A program made the translations under genes and the position numbers. Below the pieces are notes generated by a model. It made no database searches. It was not told where the DNA came from and worked only from the letters and a program-made list of their open reading frames with translations. A DNA stretch of 64,000 nt from Porphyromonas cangingivalis (GTDB taxonomy: Bacteria; Bacteroidota; Bacteroidia; Bacteroidales; Porphyromonadaceae): NCBI RefSeq assembly GCF_900638305.1, contig NZ_LR134506.1:186001-250000 (forward strand), given 5' to 3'. Numbering within the stretch: the stretch's first letter is position 1; the number at the start of each line of letters is the position of its first letter. Shown in pieces: positions 48,656 through 56,683 of this stretch.

Positions 48656-50068
48656 TTACTTGATGTTAGACTCAGCCATTATCTTTTGGATTATCTCATC
48701 TGCAATCTCATCCGCTTCTGCGAGGGTCGGAGCTTCCGAGTAAATCCTAATGATGGGCTCTGTGTTGCTCTTTCTTAGATGCACCCACTTGGTCTGAAAG
48801 TCTATCTTGACGCCATCTATCGTCGAGATGCTGATGTCAGATTCACTGTCAGCGTAGAGTCTCTCTATCTTTGAGAGTATCTGATCGACATTTATAGCCG
48901 GATTGAGTTCGACCTTTTTCTTTGCCATTGCATACTTGGGTAGCGATGCCAGCAGTTGTGTAGGTGTCTTCATCCTACGAGCCATGATGGTGAGGTATAG
49001 TGCAATCCCGACCAAGGCATCTCGCCCATAGTGTAGAGCTGGAAAGATAATTCCTCCATTACCTTCGCCACCGATGAGAGCACCGACATCTTTCATCTTA
49101 CGTACTACATTTACTTCTCCTACTGCTGCAGCAAAGTACTGTCCCCCATGTCTCAAGGTGACATCTCTAAGGGCTCGAGAAGAACTAAGATTTGACACCG
49201 TAGTCGCTGCTCCTGACTGATGATGCTCAAGAAGATAGTCAGCAATACATACAAGGGTATTTTCTTCCCCAAACATAGAACCATCTTCGCAAACGATAGC
49301 AAGACGATCGACGTCTGGATCGACGGAAAATCCGACATGGGAACCGAGGGTCACAACTTTTTCAGAAAGATCCGTGAGGTGCTCGGGTAGTGGCTCGGGG
49401 TTATGAGCAAAGTTGCCACTAAGATCATCGTGGATAAGGTGTATGTCCCGAACCCCTAGAGCCTTCAGTAGATCCGGTACGATGATCGATCCTACTGAGT
49501 TGATACAGTCAACTATAACTGAGAAGTTGCACCTCCGGATGGCTTCGACATCGACCTCAGGTAGTGCGAGTATGGCGTCGATATGTTTCTTGGTAAAGTC
49601 TTTGTGCTCAATTTTTCCGAGATGATCCACGCCGGCATATTGGAATGCCCGTGATTGGCTCAATGATAGAATCGTTTCTCCAGCCTCGCTGTCCAAAAAC
49701 TCACCTCTGTGGTTGAGCAGCTTTAGGGCATTCCACTGTTTGGGGTTATGGCTCGCGGTGATGATGATACCCCCATCTGCGCCTTCATACGTTACTGCCA
49801 TCTCTGTCGTAGGCGTTGTCGCATAATCTAAATCTACGACATCCATCCCCATAGCCCTAAGCGTATTGATGACAATACCTTTGACTATCTCTCCTGAAAT
49901 ACGAGCGTCCCTACCGACGACAATCTTATTGCTTTTTGTGGGGGATGTCTGACGTATATAAGACGCGAAGGCTGAAGTAAATTCTGATATATTGATGGGG
50001 TTAAGGCCGGAGTGAATCTCCCCACCGATAGTTCCCCTTATCCCGGAGATCGAACTAATCAAACTCAT
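48656..50068 (-). CDS. glmM: Phosphoglucosamine mutase
   Basis: GlmM interconverts glucosamine 6- and 1-phosphate on the way to UDP-GlcNAc for peptidoglycan and lipid A. The 470-residue protein has ISGIRGTIGGE at the N-terminus, GGIIITASHNPKQWNALKLL with the phospho-Ser in TASHNP (about 104), the metal loop SVDPDVDRLAIVCE (about 243-256), the sugar loop IGGEGNGGIIFP, and the phosphate-binding RKSNTEPIIRIYSEA near the C-terminus. It could be called phosphomannomutase by similarity, but the Bacteroidetes GlmM form and DUF4827 neighbour favour GlmM. Confidence 0.92.
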   Translation of the reverse strand: MSLISSISGIRGTIGGEIHSGLNPINISEFTSAFASYIRQTSPTKSNKIVVGRDARISGEIVKGIVINTLRAMGMDVVDLDYATTPTTEMAVTYEGADGGIIITASHNPKQWNALKLLNHRGEFLDSEAGETILSLSQSRAFQYAGVDHLGKIEHKDFTKKHIDAILALPEVDVEAIRRCNFSVIVDCINSVGSIIVPDLLKALGVRDIHLIHDDLSGNFAHNPEPLPEHLTDLSEKVVTLGSHVGFSVDPDVDRLAIVCEDGSMFGEENTLVCIADYLLEHHQSGAATTVSNLSSSRALRDVTLRHGGQYFAAAVGEVNVVRKMKDVGALIGGEGNGGIIFPALHYGRDALVGIALYLTIMARRMKTPTQLLASLPKYAMAKKKVELNPAINVDQILSKIERLYADSESDISISTIDGVKIDFQTKWVHLRKSNTEPIIRIYSEAPTLAEADEIADEIIQKIMAESNIK

Positions 50069-50084
50069 TGATTTCGGTCGTGTA

Positions 50085-50690
50085 TTATTTTATAAATTGG
50101 TATTGAAGGCGCTCAAAATACATAGGAATCCCTTCCTCCGCAGCGAATGAAGGTCCTTCTCTGAATGTGGTTATCATCTGGATGACTGCACCATCTCCGA
50201 GGTACTTCAGACTCTGCAACATAGCGCCGCAAAGGAAGCGGTTGTTCGTTGCTTCATTTTCAGAAGCCTGAGGATCCGGTGTCAGATGCTCTCTATTTTC
50301 TCGGTAGATAAATCTGAGAGGGTGGGTACCTCCTGATTGAGGTGAAATGATGTCAGCCTCAAACTTACGACGATCGGAGATGCTCTTTACCAAAAATCTT
50401 GCCGAAACACGAGTCTTCCCTGATATCGGTTTTGTATTGTTCCCGGGGTTGATGACTCTTATGTATACGCCTTCCAGCACTTTCACAAAGACGTTCTCAG
50501 GAGTTATCAATCCTTCTGGAAAGTCCTCTACTACTCTCATGCTGTTCTTGCTCATGAACTCAGATACCTCCTTATTCTCTCTCTTTATCATATCTGTGTA
50601 TGATATGCGCTTTTTCTCACATGACGTGAAAAGTAATGCAACTGCTAATGTAACGAGGGAAGTGAGGATGTATAACCTATTTATATTCAT
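50085..50690 (-). CDS. DUF4827-family lipoprotein
   Basis: A 201-residue exported protein with lipobox LLFTSC (Cys24), then EKKRISYTDMIKRENKEVSE, typical of DUF4827, and IYREN, GTHPLRF, GDGAVIQMITTFREGPS towards the C-terminus. These resemble FKBP-like folds, but I cannot see an active site. In Bacteroidetes DUF4827 is commonly encoded directly upstream of glmM, as here (16-base gap). Function unknown. First gene of the operon. Confidence 0.85.
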   Translation of the reverse strand: MNINRLYILTSLVTLAVALLFTSCEKKRISYTDMIKRENKEVSEFMSKNSMRVVEDFPEGLITPENVFVKVLEGVYIRVINPGNNTKPISGKTRVSARFLVKSISDRRKFEADIISPQSGGTHPLRFIYRENREHLTPDPQASENEATNNRFLCGAMLQSLKYLGDGAVIQMITTFREGPSFAAEEGIPMYFERLQYQFIK

Positions 50691-50732
50691 AGTGTTGTAT
50701 AGATTACTGTTTTAGTGTATGACAAACTATCG

Positions 50733-50763
50733 CAAAAGTAGCTTTTTTCTACGAGTTATTCAA
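50733..50763 (-). promoter_or_regulatory. Promoter of DUF4827-glmM-pepT-gcvT; also a CTnDOT-type core-like site
   Basis: On the minus strand TTG (plus-strand CAA 50761-50763) and TACTTTTG (50740-50733) are 20 bases apart. Extended by one base each side, CTACTTTTGC is one mismatch from GTANNTTTGC, the core recognised by CTnDOT-type integrases, so this may also be the point where the adjacent element entered. Confidence 0.6.
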
Positions 50764-51052
50764 CTTTATTCGAGGGGGCTTCTTGGAAAGCGATAAATTC
50801 GTACAAAAGCAACACTTTTCGGAAAAAATCTATCCTCAAGGTTCAAGAAAAGGCGAAATGGCGCAAATGAATTGTGAGTCAGTCAGTTTTGGATTTTAAG
50901 CCATTTGGCGGAGAACTTCGAAAAGACGGATTTATGCCACCTCCGGACAGAGCAGCGTTACCAAAACATTACCACCTCCTTTGCAAGTGAGGGGTGGGAA
51001 AAGCGGTAACGAACAGCGCAATATCCGACCTGAACTTCGGGGATTACCTCCT

Positions 51053-51062
51053 GCAAAGGTAC
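51053..51062 (-). other. Candidate attachment core, exact match to GTANNTTTGC
   Basis: The minus strand reads GTACCTTTGC, an exact match to the CTnDOT core GTANNTTTGC, 123 bases before the integrase start. It could be the left attachment core of the element or an internal binding site. The repeat at the other end is outside the window, so it cannot be confirmed here. Confidence 0.35.
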
Positions 51063-51184
51063 TTCGATGAAAGGAAACAGGCAAATAAATTGCGGACTGC
51101 TTCTTTACCATTGAACGACAATGTTTTGCGTAGCAACAAATAACCTGACAATAAATAGTTTTGCAAACCATAAAAGTCAGAGTT

Positions 51185-52420
51185 ATGCGTAGTACGTTTA
51201 AGGTTCTGTTCTACCTCAAAAAGAACGCTCCCAAGAAGAATGGTTCCGTTCCCGTGATGTGTCGTATCACCATTGACGGCACCATTGCCCAGTTCAGTTG
51301 CAAATGCGACATCCATCCCGATTTGTGGGACATCAAGAGCAATCGCGCTTCTGGAAAAAGTACCGTTGCGTTGGAAACCAACCGTTTCTTGGACAAGATA
51401 CGTGTCGGTATCAATGCCAAATACAAGGAGATAGCCGAGCGGGATAACTATGTCACTGCCGAGAAAGTAAAGAACGCTTTCTTGGGTTTGGAAATGCGGC
51501 ATGAAACCTTGCTGAAAGTCTTCGCGCAGCACAATGAGGACTTCGCCAAACTGCTCAATGCCGGTTTGCGAAGCAAATCTACCTACGAAAAATACTGTAC
51601 GGTCTACAAGCATTTGGAGGAGTTCATCAAGATGCGTTACCATGTCAGCGATATTGCTTTGAAAGAACTCACTCCGCCTTTCATTACGGACTTTGACATC
51701 TTCCTGCGCACCGAAAAGCAATGCTGTAACAATACGGTATGGATTTACATGATGCCCCTGCGCCGTATGATTACCATTGCCCAGAACCACGGATGGATAG
51801 TCCGTGACCCTTTTGTCGATTACAGCATATATGCCGAGAGTACCGATAGAGATTATCTGACGAAAGAAGAGATTCGCAGGCTGTTGGATTTGAGATTCCG
51901 CCGCAAGTCGATGGAGCTGGTTCGGGATTTATACATCTTTTGTTGCTTTACAGGTTTGTCCTTTACCGATATGAAGAACCTGACCAAGGATAATCTTCAA
52001 ACCTCCTTTGACGGGAAACTCTGGATTATGACCAAGCGACAAAAGACAGGGGTGGAGTCCAACATCATGCTCTTAGATATTCCTAAGCAGATTATCGAGA
52101 AATACGATGGTATGGCGAATGATAATTTGCTTCTGCCCGTTCCGACGTATATAACCGCTTGCAAGAACATCAAGAAAATCATCGGACTCTGCGGTATCGA
52201 AAAAGAGATTACGTGGCATACCAGTCGCCATACCATGGCAACGGAAATCTGCCTGACCAACGGCGTTCCTATCGAGACCCTTTCCAAGATGCTCGGACAC
52301 ACGAATATCCGCACCACGCAGATTTACGCCAAAATCACCCACGAAAAGGAGAGTCGGGACATGGCGGCACTCTCCGATAAACTGAGTAAGGTAGAGCAGT
52401 TCAATGAGATCACGATATAA
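51185..52420 (+). CDS. int: IntDOT-type tyrosine recombinase (ICE integrase)
   Basis: A tyrosine recombinase of 411 residues from ATG 51185, the same length as IntDOT of CTnDOT. An arm-binding N-terminal part (SVPVMCRITIDGTIAQFSCK) is followed by a SAM-like core-binding domain (about 110-210) and the catalytic domain: Arg247, GLSFTDMKNL with Ser259 where most family members have the first catalytic Arg, Arg285 and Lys287 in KRQKTG, His345/Arg348 in WHTSRHTMAT, His372 in LGHTNIRTT and nucleophile Tyr381. These positions agree with the residues described for IntDOT. It integrates and excises the element. A possible -7 box TAGTTTTG is at 51156-51163. Confidence 0.94.
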   Translation: MRSTFKVLFYLKKNAPKKNGSVPVMCRITIDGTIAQFSCKCDIHPDLWDIKSNRASGKSTVALETNRFLDKIRVGINAKYKEIAERDNYVTAEKVKNAFLGLEMRHETLLKVFAQHNEDFAKLLNAGLRSKSTYEKYCTVYKHLEEFIKMRYHVSDIALKELTPPFITDFDIFLRTEKQCCNNTVWIYMMPLRRMITIAQNHGWIVRDPFVDYSIYAESTDRDYLTKEEIRRLLDLRFRRKSMELVRDLYIFCCFTGLSFTDMKNLTKDNLQTSFDGKLWIMTKRQKTGVESNIMLLDIPKQIIEKYDGMANDNLLLPVPTYITACKNIKKIIGLCGIEKEITWHTSRHTMATEICLTNGVPIETLSKMLGHTNIRTTQIYAKITHEKESRDMAALSDKLSKVEQFNEITI

Positions 52421-52437
52421 TACAAGAAGGACAAACG

Positions 52438-52800
52438 ATGAAAAGAGAAATCATAACCATTGGAGAGGGCGGAAAGGTACATATTCCGACAAGCCCTGTT
52501 TGGATGTCGGCTTGTGAAATAGCCGATTTGTTCGGCGTATTCTCCGGTAAGGTAAGCAACCACATCAAGTCTATCTTCAAAGAGGGCTTACTCAGGGAAG
52601 ATGAGGTGATGCGAAGGTTAATGTTTAAGGACGGTGCTGTAGATTTATACAATCTTGAAATGATAACGATGCTATCGTTTCGATTTGCCTCTCCAGAAGC
52701 CAAGAGCTTCCGTAAATGGATAATCGGAAGAGTGACCGAAAAGAAGAGAACAAGTTCTCCGCTACTTGTGTGTTATGGCAAAGGTGGATGGTACAACTGA
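52438..52800 (+). CDS. Small RhuM-like protein
   Basis: A 120-residue protein directly after int (17-base gap). It begins MKREIITIGEGGKVHIPTSP, then MSACEIADLFGVFSGKVSNH and IKSIFKEGLLREDEVMRR, and ends LYNLEMITMLSFRFASPEAK with FRKWIIGRV. The order (HTH-like part, IFKEG.L.E..V, then YNL..I....FR..S..A..FR.W) matches the N-terminal part of RhuM/Bro-N-like proteins, which in other elements are DNA-binding or phage-related. No catalytic residues are seen. Cotranscribed with int by position; role in the element unknown. Confidence 0.7.
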   Translation: MKREIITIGEGGKVHIPTSPVWMSACEIADLFGVFSGKVSNHIKSIFKEGLLREDEVMRRLMFKDGAVDLYNLEMITMLSFRFASPEAKSFRKWIIGRVTEKKRTSSPLLVCYGKGGWYN

Positions 52801-52807
52801 ATATGAG

Positions 52808-52846
52808 AACAGGCAGTAAGAAAAATGCTTCTTGCTGCCTGTTTTT
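52808..52846. terminator. Terminator behind int and the RhuM-like gene
   Basis: AACAGGCAGTAAGAA (52808-52822) pairs with TTCTTGCTGCCTGTT (52829-52843; one T-G pair), then TTT. It lies between converging genes and could serve the minus-strand HTH pair as well. Confidence 0.75.
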
Positions 52847-52849
52847 CTG

Positions 52850-53152
52850 TCAAGGCTTCTCAAACCGAGGGCGATAATTCTCTTGCAACAGCTTTTCCAC
52901 ATCCTCTTCTCGGTAGAGTACCTTTCCGCCTAACTTGATAAAGGAAATCCTTCCCATGTTGCGATAGTCTTGCAACGTGCGTCGATTGATATGCAATAGA
53001 CGGGACAACTCATCATCCGTCAGGTAGCGATGACCGTTAAGCAGAGGTCTGTTCTTTTTCCGCAGAGCATCTATGCCTTTTATCATGCGGTCACCGGCGT
53101 TGAAAAAGTACGCAATCTCTTTGTCGTTCTTTGTCTTTACGTCATTGTTCAT
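52850..53152 (-). CDS. Small helix-turn-helix protein (Xis-like), minus pair, second gene
   Basis: A 100-residue protein with a charged N-terminal part (about 1-38) and a MerR/excisionase-type winged HTH: RYLTDDELSRLLHINRRTLQ (about 42-61), DYRNMGRISFIKLGGKVLYR with EEDVEKLLQEN. Such HTH_17 proteins include the Xis2c/Xis2d excision factors of CTnDOT. It follows its paralogue at 53189-53467 after 36 bases. Likely controls integrase direction or transcription; inference from family and place. Confidence 0.85.
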   Translation of the reverse strand: MNNDVKTKNDKEIAYFFNAGDRMIKGIDALRKKNRPLLNGHRYLTDDELSRLLHINRRTLQDYRNMGRISFIKLGGKVLYREEDVEKLLQENYRPRFEKP

Positions 53153-53188
53153 ATTTACGTTGGATTTAGTGGTTAGATTGTTTATTGG

Positions 53189-53467
53189 TTATAAAGCGGA
53201 GGATCGTTCGAGCAGTTTTCCGACATCCTCCGGTTTATAGAACATCTTATACCCTATTTGCGTGTAGGGCAACATTCGGTTGCTACGATAGGTTTGCAGG
53301 GTACGCAAACTGATGTTCAGGATTTGGCAGACATCCTGATTGTCCAGCCACCTGCCCATACGCTTCTCGTCACACTCCCGACACAGGGCATCGACTTTGG
53401 CTGTCAGAATGCGGAAATGCTCCATCATGGCTTCATACGTTTTCCTCTCTATTGCTATTACTTCCAT
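53189..53467 (-). CDS. Small helix-turn-helix protein (Xis-like), minus pair, first gene
   Basis: A 92-residue protein. An N-terminal helix (VIAIERKTYEAMMEHFRILT) with a short coiled segment is followed by the HTH_17 domain: WLDNQDVCQILNISLRTLQT (about 40-59) and YRSNRMLPYTQIGYKMFYKP with EDVGKLLE. It is clearly related to the plus-strand protein at 54026-54343 (LDNQ(D/E)VC, then (R/K)RTLQ.YR). First gene of the minus-strand pair. Confidence 0.85.
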   Translation of the reverse strand: MEVIAIERKTYEAMMEHFRILTAKVDALCRECDEKRMGRWLDNQDVCQILNISLRTLQTYRSNRMLPYTQIGYKMFYKPEDVGKLLERSSAL

Positions 53468-53500
53468 AATTCTTGTCCGTTTTAATTTTCACTTCCACAC

Positions 53501-53508
53501 AAATGTAG
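53501..53508 (-). promoter_or_regulatory. Putative -7 element of the minus-strand HTH pair
   Basis: On the minus strand TACATTTG fits TAnnTTTG about 34 bases before the start at 53467. No TTG at -33. The 221-base divergent region 53468-53688 should hold the control sites for both HTH pairs. Confidence 0.35.
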
Positions 53509-53688
53509 TTACGAAAAGAGACTCCTGCCCCTGATTATCCATTATAGCGTACTTGTGGCTTCGATATGGATGCCTTTGTCGAAGAATATTTGAAACTGAG
53601 GCGAAAAATCTTTATTCAGTACATATTTACCATACAATTCATCCTATTGTCCCTCCCGAACTTTGTGCCATAATCAAGTCAAATAGTT

Positions 53689-54042
53689 ATGGATGTCATT
53701 ACACTAGAAAGCAGAGCCTTTCAGGAACTGATAGGTAAGATAGAAAAGATTCTTCGGTATGTGGAGCAGGAGAAAAAGGCAAAGACGGAGTATGAAAACC
53801 GCCTTATCTCCAATGATGAGTTAGCCGCGATACTAGGTATCAGTAAACGTACCCTCCAGCGTATGCGCAGTGCAGACCGAATCGGCTACAAGATAATCTA
53901 TGGGCGTTGCTACTACGACCTACATGACATCGAGGAGGCGATACGCAACAGAAGTCTCTACTGTAATCCGAAGAACATGGAAGAACTACGGCATAACTTC
54001 AAACTTAAAAGTAGGAAGATAAAGGATGGAACTATTGGATAG
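53689..54042 (+). CDS. Small helix-turn-helix protein (Xis-like), plus pair, first gene
   Basis: A 117-residue protein starting MDVITLESRAFQELIGKIEK, parallel to the start of the protein at 53189-53467 (MEVIAIERKTYEAMMEHF), with a short coiled coil and an HTH_17 domain: LISNDELAAILGISKRTLQR (about 43-62), MRSADRIGYKIIYGRCYYDL with HDIEEAI. It overlaps the next gene by 17 bases, implying coupled translation. Likely an excision or regulatory factor. Confidence 0.85.
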   Translation: MDVITLESRAFQELIGKIEKILRYVEQEKKAKTEYENRLISNDELAAILGISKRTLQRMRSADRIGYKIIYGRCYYDLHDIEEAIRNRSLYCNPKNMEELRHNFKLKSRKIKDGTIG

Positions 54043-54343
54043 AGAGACCTTTCTTGACTGGATGGAACGCATCATGAAGCGTCTTGATGATTTGAAGCAG
54101 CCGACTCACGATATACCCCAACGTCCAATGATAGAAGGAGAACCGTTGTTGGATAACCAAGAGGTATGTATGATGCTTCAAATCAGCAAGCGTACTCTGC
54201 AACGTTACCGTGCTTCCGGGACACTTCCTTTCCACATTATCTACCATAAAACTTGGTACTTGGAATCGGAAATTCTCTCTTTCATGAAAGCCCACTTTAC
54301 CGAAAACCTAAAACGAAAAAGAACAAAGAAAAAAACTATGTGA
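54026..54343 (+). CDS. Small helix-turn-helix protein (Xis-like), plus pair, second gene
   Basis: A 105-residue protein with a helical N-terminus (ELLDRETFLDWMERIMKRLD), HTH_17 domain LLDNQEVCMMLQISKRTLQR (about 41-60) with YRASGTLPFHIIYHKTWYLE, and a very basic tail (LKRKRTKKKTM). Its start lies inside the end of the previous gene. The basic tail and paired arrangement fit a DNA-bending excision factor. Confidence 0.85.
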   Translation: MELLDRETFLDWMERIMKRLDDLKQPTHDIPQRPMIEGEPLLDNQEVCMMLQISKRTLQRYRASGTLPFHIIYHKTWYLESEILSFMKAHFTENLKRKRTKKKTM

Positions 54344-54507
54344 CTTTAGAGTGAGTAAATTGATTGTGCACAGTCGTTAAGCCCCCGTTTTGTCGTGATG
54401 ACAAGGCGTTTTTGCATTAAAGAAGATTTTGCTTCAAAAATTAGGCATGTCAGAAATAATTCGCTATTTTCGTAGTAGAATATACGATCCTCGTGCTTTT
54501 TACAAAG

Positions 54508-54711
54508 ATGAAATTGAATAGAATAAAAGACGTTCTTGAAGAAAAGGGAATATCTCAAAAATGGCTGGCAGAGAAGCTCAATAAAAGTTTCAGCACAGTG
54601 AATGCATATGTCTGCAATCGACAACAGCCCTCTCTTGAGATGCTATATCGGATTTCTGTAGTATTGCAAGTAAAGGCAACAGATCTTTTAGTTGATAATG
54701 ACGATAAATAG
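54508..54711 (+). CDS. XRE-family (Cro/CI) transcription regulator
   Basis: A 67-residue protein from ATG 54508, consisting of one HTH_3 domain: MKLNRIKDVLEEKGISQKWL, then AEKLNKSFSTVNAYVCNRQQ and PSLEMLYRISVVLQVKATDL. Such single-domain XRE proteins control small cassettes such as toxin-antitoxin or restriction systems. The next gene, a GHKL-ATPase/nuclease fusion, begins 5 bases after its stop, so the two form one operon that XRE probably regulates. A start five codons upstream is possible but adds no conserved residues. Confidence 0.88.
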   Translation: MKLNRIKDVLEEKGISQKWLAEKLNKSFSTVNAYVCNRQQPSLEMLYRISVVLQVKATDLLVDNDDK

Positions 54712-54716
54712 ATACT

Positions 54717-56627
54717 ATGAAAAAGAAATCTGCTCCTATATATCGCTCTCTTTTTGAGGAAGACTACCTTGTTAGAACGTTGAATAGTTCCATAACCAGC
54801 CAAGCTGATATTGCTTTAACGGAACTTGTTGCAAATGCTTGGGATGCAGGTGCTACAAAAGTAAGCATATTCATTCCCGATGAATATGGTGGTCTCCTTG
54901 TCGTAGAAGATGATGGCAATGGTTTGACAGAAGAGGAATTTCAACAACGTTGGATGACCCTGGGATATAACAAACTAACACATCAAGGTAAACAGGTTCT
55001 ATTTCCAGATAAAAAGAAAAGAAGTCCTCGCATGGCTTATGGACGCAATGGTATTGGCAGGCATAGCCTTTTATGCTTTAACGACGAATATCATGTTGTC
55101 ACTTCAAAAAACGGGAAGGAACTTTCTCTTACAGTTTCAACTAAAGTAAAAGATCAAGCGATCTCTGTCATTGAACAAAATATCTCACCCTCTTCAAAGC
55201 ATGGTACAAGATTGGAGGTTCGAGTTGATAGAAATCTTCCCAATGTGGATAAAATTAGAGAAATAATCTCCTCTCGTTTCCTACATGATCCTGAATTCAT
55301 AATAGAGGTAAACAAACAGCAACTCTCTTTAGATCAGCTAGATGGCTTGTTAAACACAACAGAATTGAAGACATCAGATGGATACAACATTATTGCAAAT
55401 TTTATAGACTCAAAGAAATCTTCTCGCAAAAGTATCTATCTAGGAATTGCTTTTTGGGAAAGCGGTCGTTTGATCGGCATTCCGTCATGGGGATTAGGAA
55501 CTATTTTTTCTTTAGATGGCAGAACCGCCCTTGCTAAGAGATATACAATCGTAATACAAAGCAACGAATTAGCCGAGTTGGTCAGGGAAGATTGGAGTGG
55601 CTTCAAAAACACAAATGAAACAGAAAATTTGTACCGAACAGTTGCAGAGTATGTGAATACAATGTTTGAACAAACAGCAAAGGCTAATTTAGAAGAAACA
55701 AAGGCTATTGTAAAGAAGGAATTGGCTGCTAAATTAAAAGAAGCTTCTCCATTGGCTCAGTATGAGGTTGATGAAATCATAGAGAATATTTCGATAAATT
55801 CTCCAACAGCAACTAAAGAAACAATATCTATTGCCGTTGAGGCTGTGTTAAATTTAGAATCATCGAAAAATGGACAAGAGCTTTTAATGAAGCTCTCTCA
55901 ACTTACGGAAGAAGATATTACGGGTCTTAATACTATACTCAATAAGTGGTCAGTAAAGGATGCCCTCACCGTATTGAGTGAAATTGATAGACGCTTATCC
56001 ATTATTGAAGCAATAAGAAAACTTTCTAAAGATAAGAGCACAGATGAGTTACATGTCTTACACCCTCTTGTAACCGAATCTCGGTGGCTTTTTGGTCCTG
56101 AATATGATACTCCCGAATATACATCTAATAGGCAGCTTCAGACCGTAATGAGGACTTTGTTCAAAAGGGATATCTTGGATGGGAATGGTGTAAAAACAAA
56201 TAGAAGACCAGACCTTGTCGTTTTAGCTGATAGTACTTCTCTTTCCATGACAGGTGTAGAAGAGTTTGGCGATAATGAGCTAGCTACAGTAACCAAAGTT
56301 CTGATAGTTGAACTAAAACGAGGAGGCTTTGAAATAACAAGTAAAGAAAGAAATCAAGCTACTGACTATGTAGACAGTTTGATTGCATTGGGAATTAATA
56401 CTGCAAAAATAACAGCTTTTGTCGTAGGAGATAAAGTGGCAAAAGGGTTACAACGTCAGTATCGTGCAGGTTCTAAAGATGAAGGAAGCATCTTCTTGAC
56501 AGACTTTGATCAACTTGTTGACACTGCTGAGAAACGAATGTTTGGACTTAGGAATAAATTAGCTGCAATGTATGATGATATTCCCGGAATGACTTTATAT
56601 CAACAATCCAAATTGAAGTTGTTTTGA
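54717..56627 (+). CDS. GHKL-type ATPase fused to a PD-(D/E)XK-like (Shedu-like) nuclease domain; candidate defence protein
   Basis: A 636-residue protein. The N-terminal 300 residues are a GHKL/Hsp90-MutL-type ATPase: N-box IALTELVANAWDAGA (Glu36, Asn40, Asp43), VVEDDGNGL (Asp65-Gly69), YGRNGIGRHSLL (Gly-rich lid, 108-119) and GTRLEV (163-168). A helical middle (about 300-440) follows, then a domain with ESRWLFGPEY (454-463), RRPDLVVLAD with Asp499, and VLIVELKRGG with Glu532 and Lys534, plus Gln547, which form a PD-(D/E)XK nuclease pattern as in Shedu/DUF4263 proteins. ATP-gated nuclease action on foreign DNA is a reasonable inference; no such exact pair is known to me by name. The cassette is more A/T-rich than the genes on both sides, has a terminator behind it and looks like cargo of the ICE. 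Confidence 0.85.
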   Translation: MKKKSAPIYRSLFEEDYLVRTLNSSITSQADIALTELVANAWDAGATKVSIFIPDEYGGLLVVEDDGNGLTEEEFQQRWMTLGYNKLTHQGKQVLFPDKKKRSPRMAYGRNGIGRHSLLCFNDEYHVVTSKNGKELSLTVSTKVKDQAISVIEQNISPSSKHGTRLEVRVDRNLPNVDKIREIISSRFLHDPEFIIEVNKQQLSLDQLDGLLNTTELKTSDGYNIIANFIDSKKSSRKSIYLGIAFWESGRLIGIPSWGLGTIFSLDGRTALAKRYTIVIQSNELAELVREDWSGFKNTNETENLYRTVAEYVNTMFEQTAKANLEETKAIVKKELAAKLKEASPLAQYEVDEIIENISINSPTATKETISIAVEAVLNLESSKNGQELLMKLSQLTEEDITGLNTILNKWSVKDALTVLSEIDRRLSIIEAIRKLSKDKSTDELHVLHPLVTESRWLFGPEYDTPEYTSNRQLQTVMRTLFKRDILDGNGVKTNRRPDLVVLADSTSLSMTGVEEFGDNELATVTKVLIVELKRGGFEITSKERNQATDYVDSLIALGINTAKITAFVVGDKVAKGLQRQYRAGSKDEGSIFLTDFDQLVDTAEKRMFGLRNKLAAMYDDIPGMTLYQQSKLKLF

Positions 56628-56642
56628 AATGGTATAAATTCT

Positions 56643-56683
56643 AAAAGGACGAATTACAACAATATGTAGTTCGTCCTTTTGTT
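56643..56683. terminator. Bidirectional terminator between the defence cassette and the helicase gene
   Basis: AAAAGGACGAATTAC (56643-56657) pairs with GTAGTTCGTCCTTTT (56666-56680; one wobble pair). A and T tracts flank both sides of converging genes. Confidence 0.75.
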
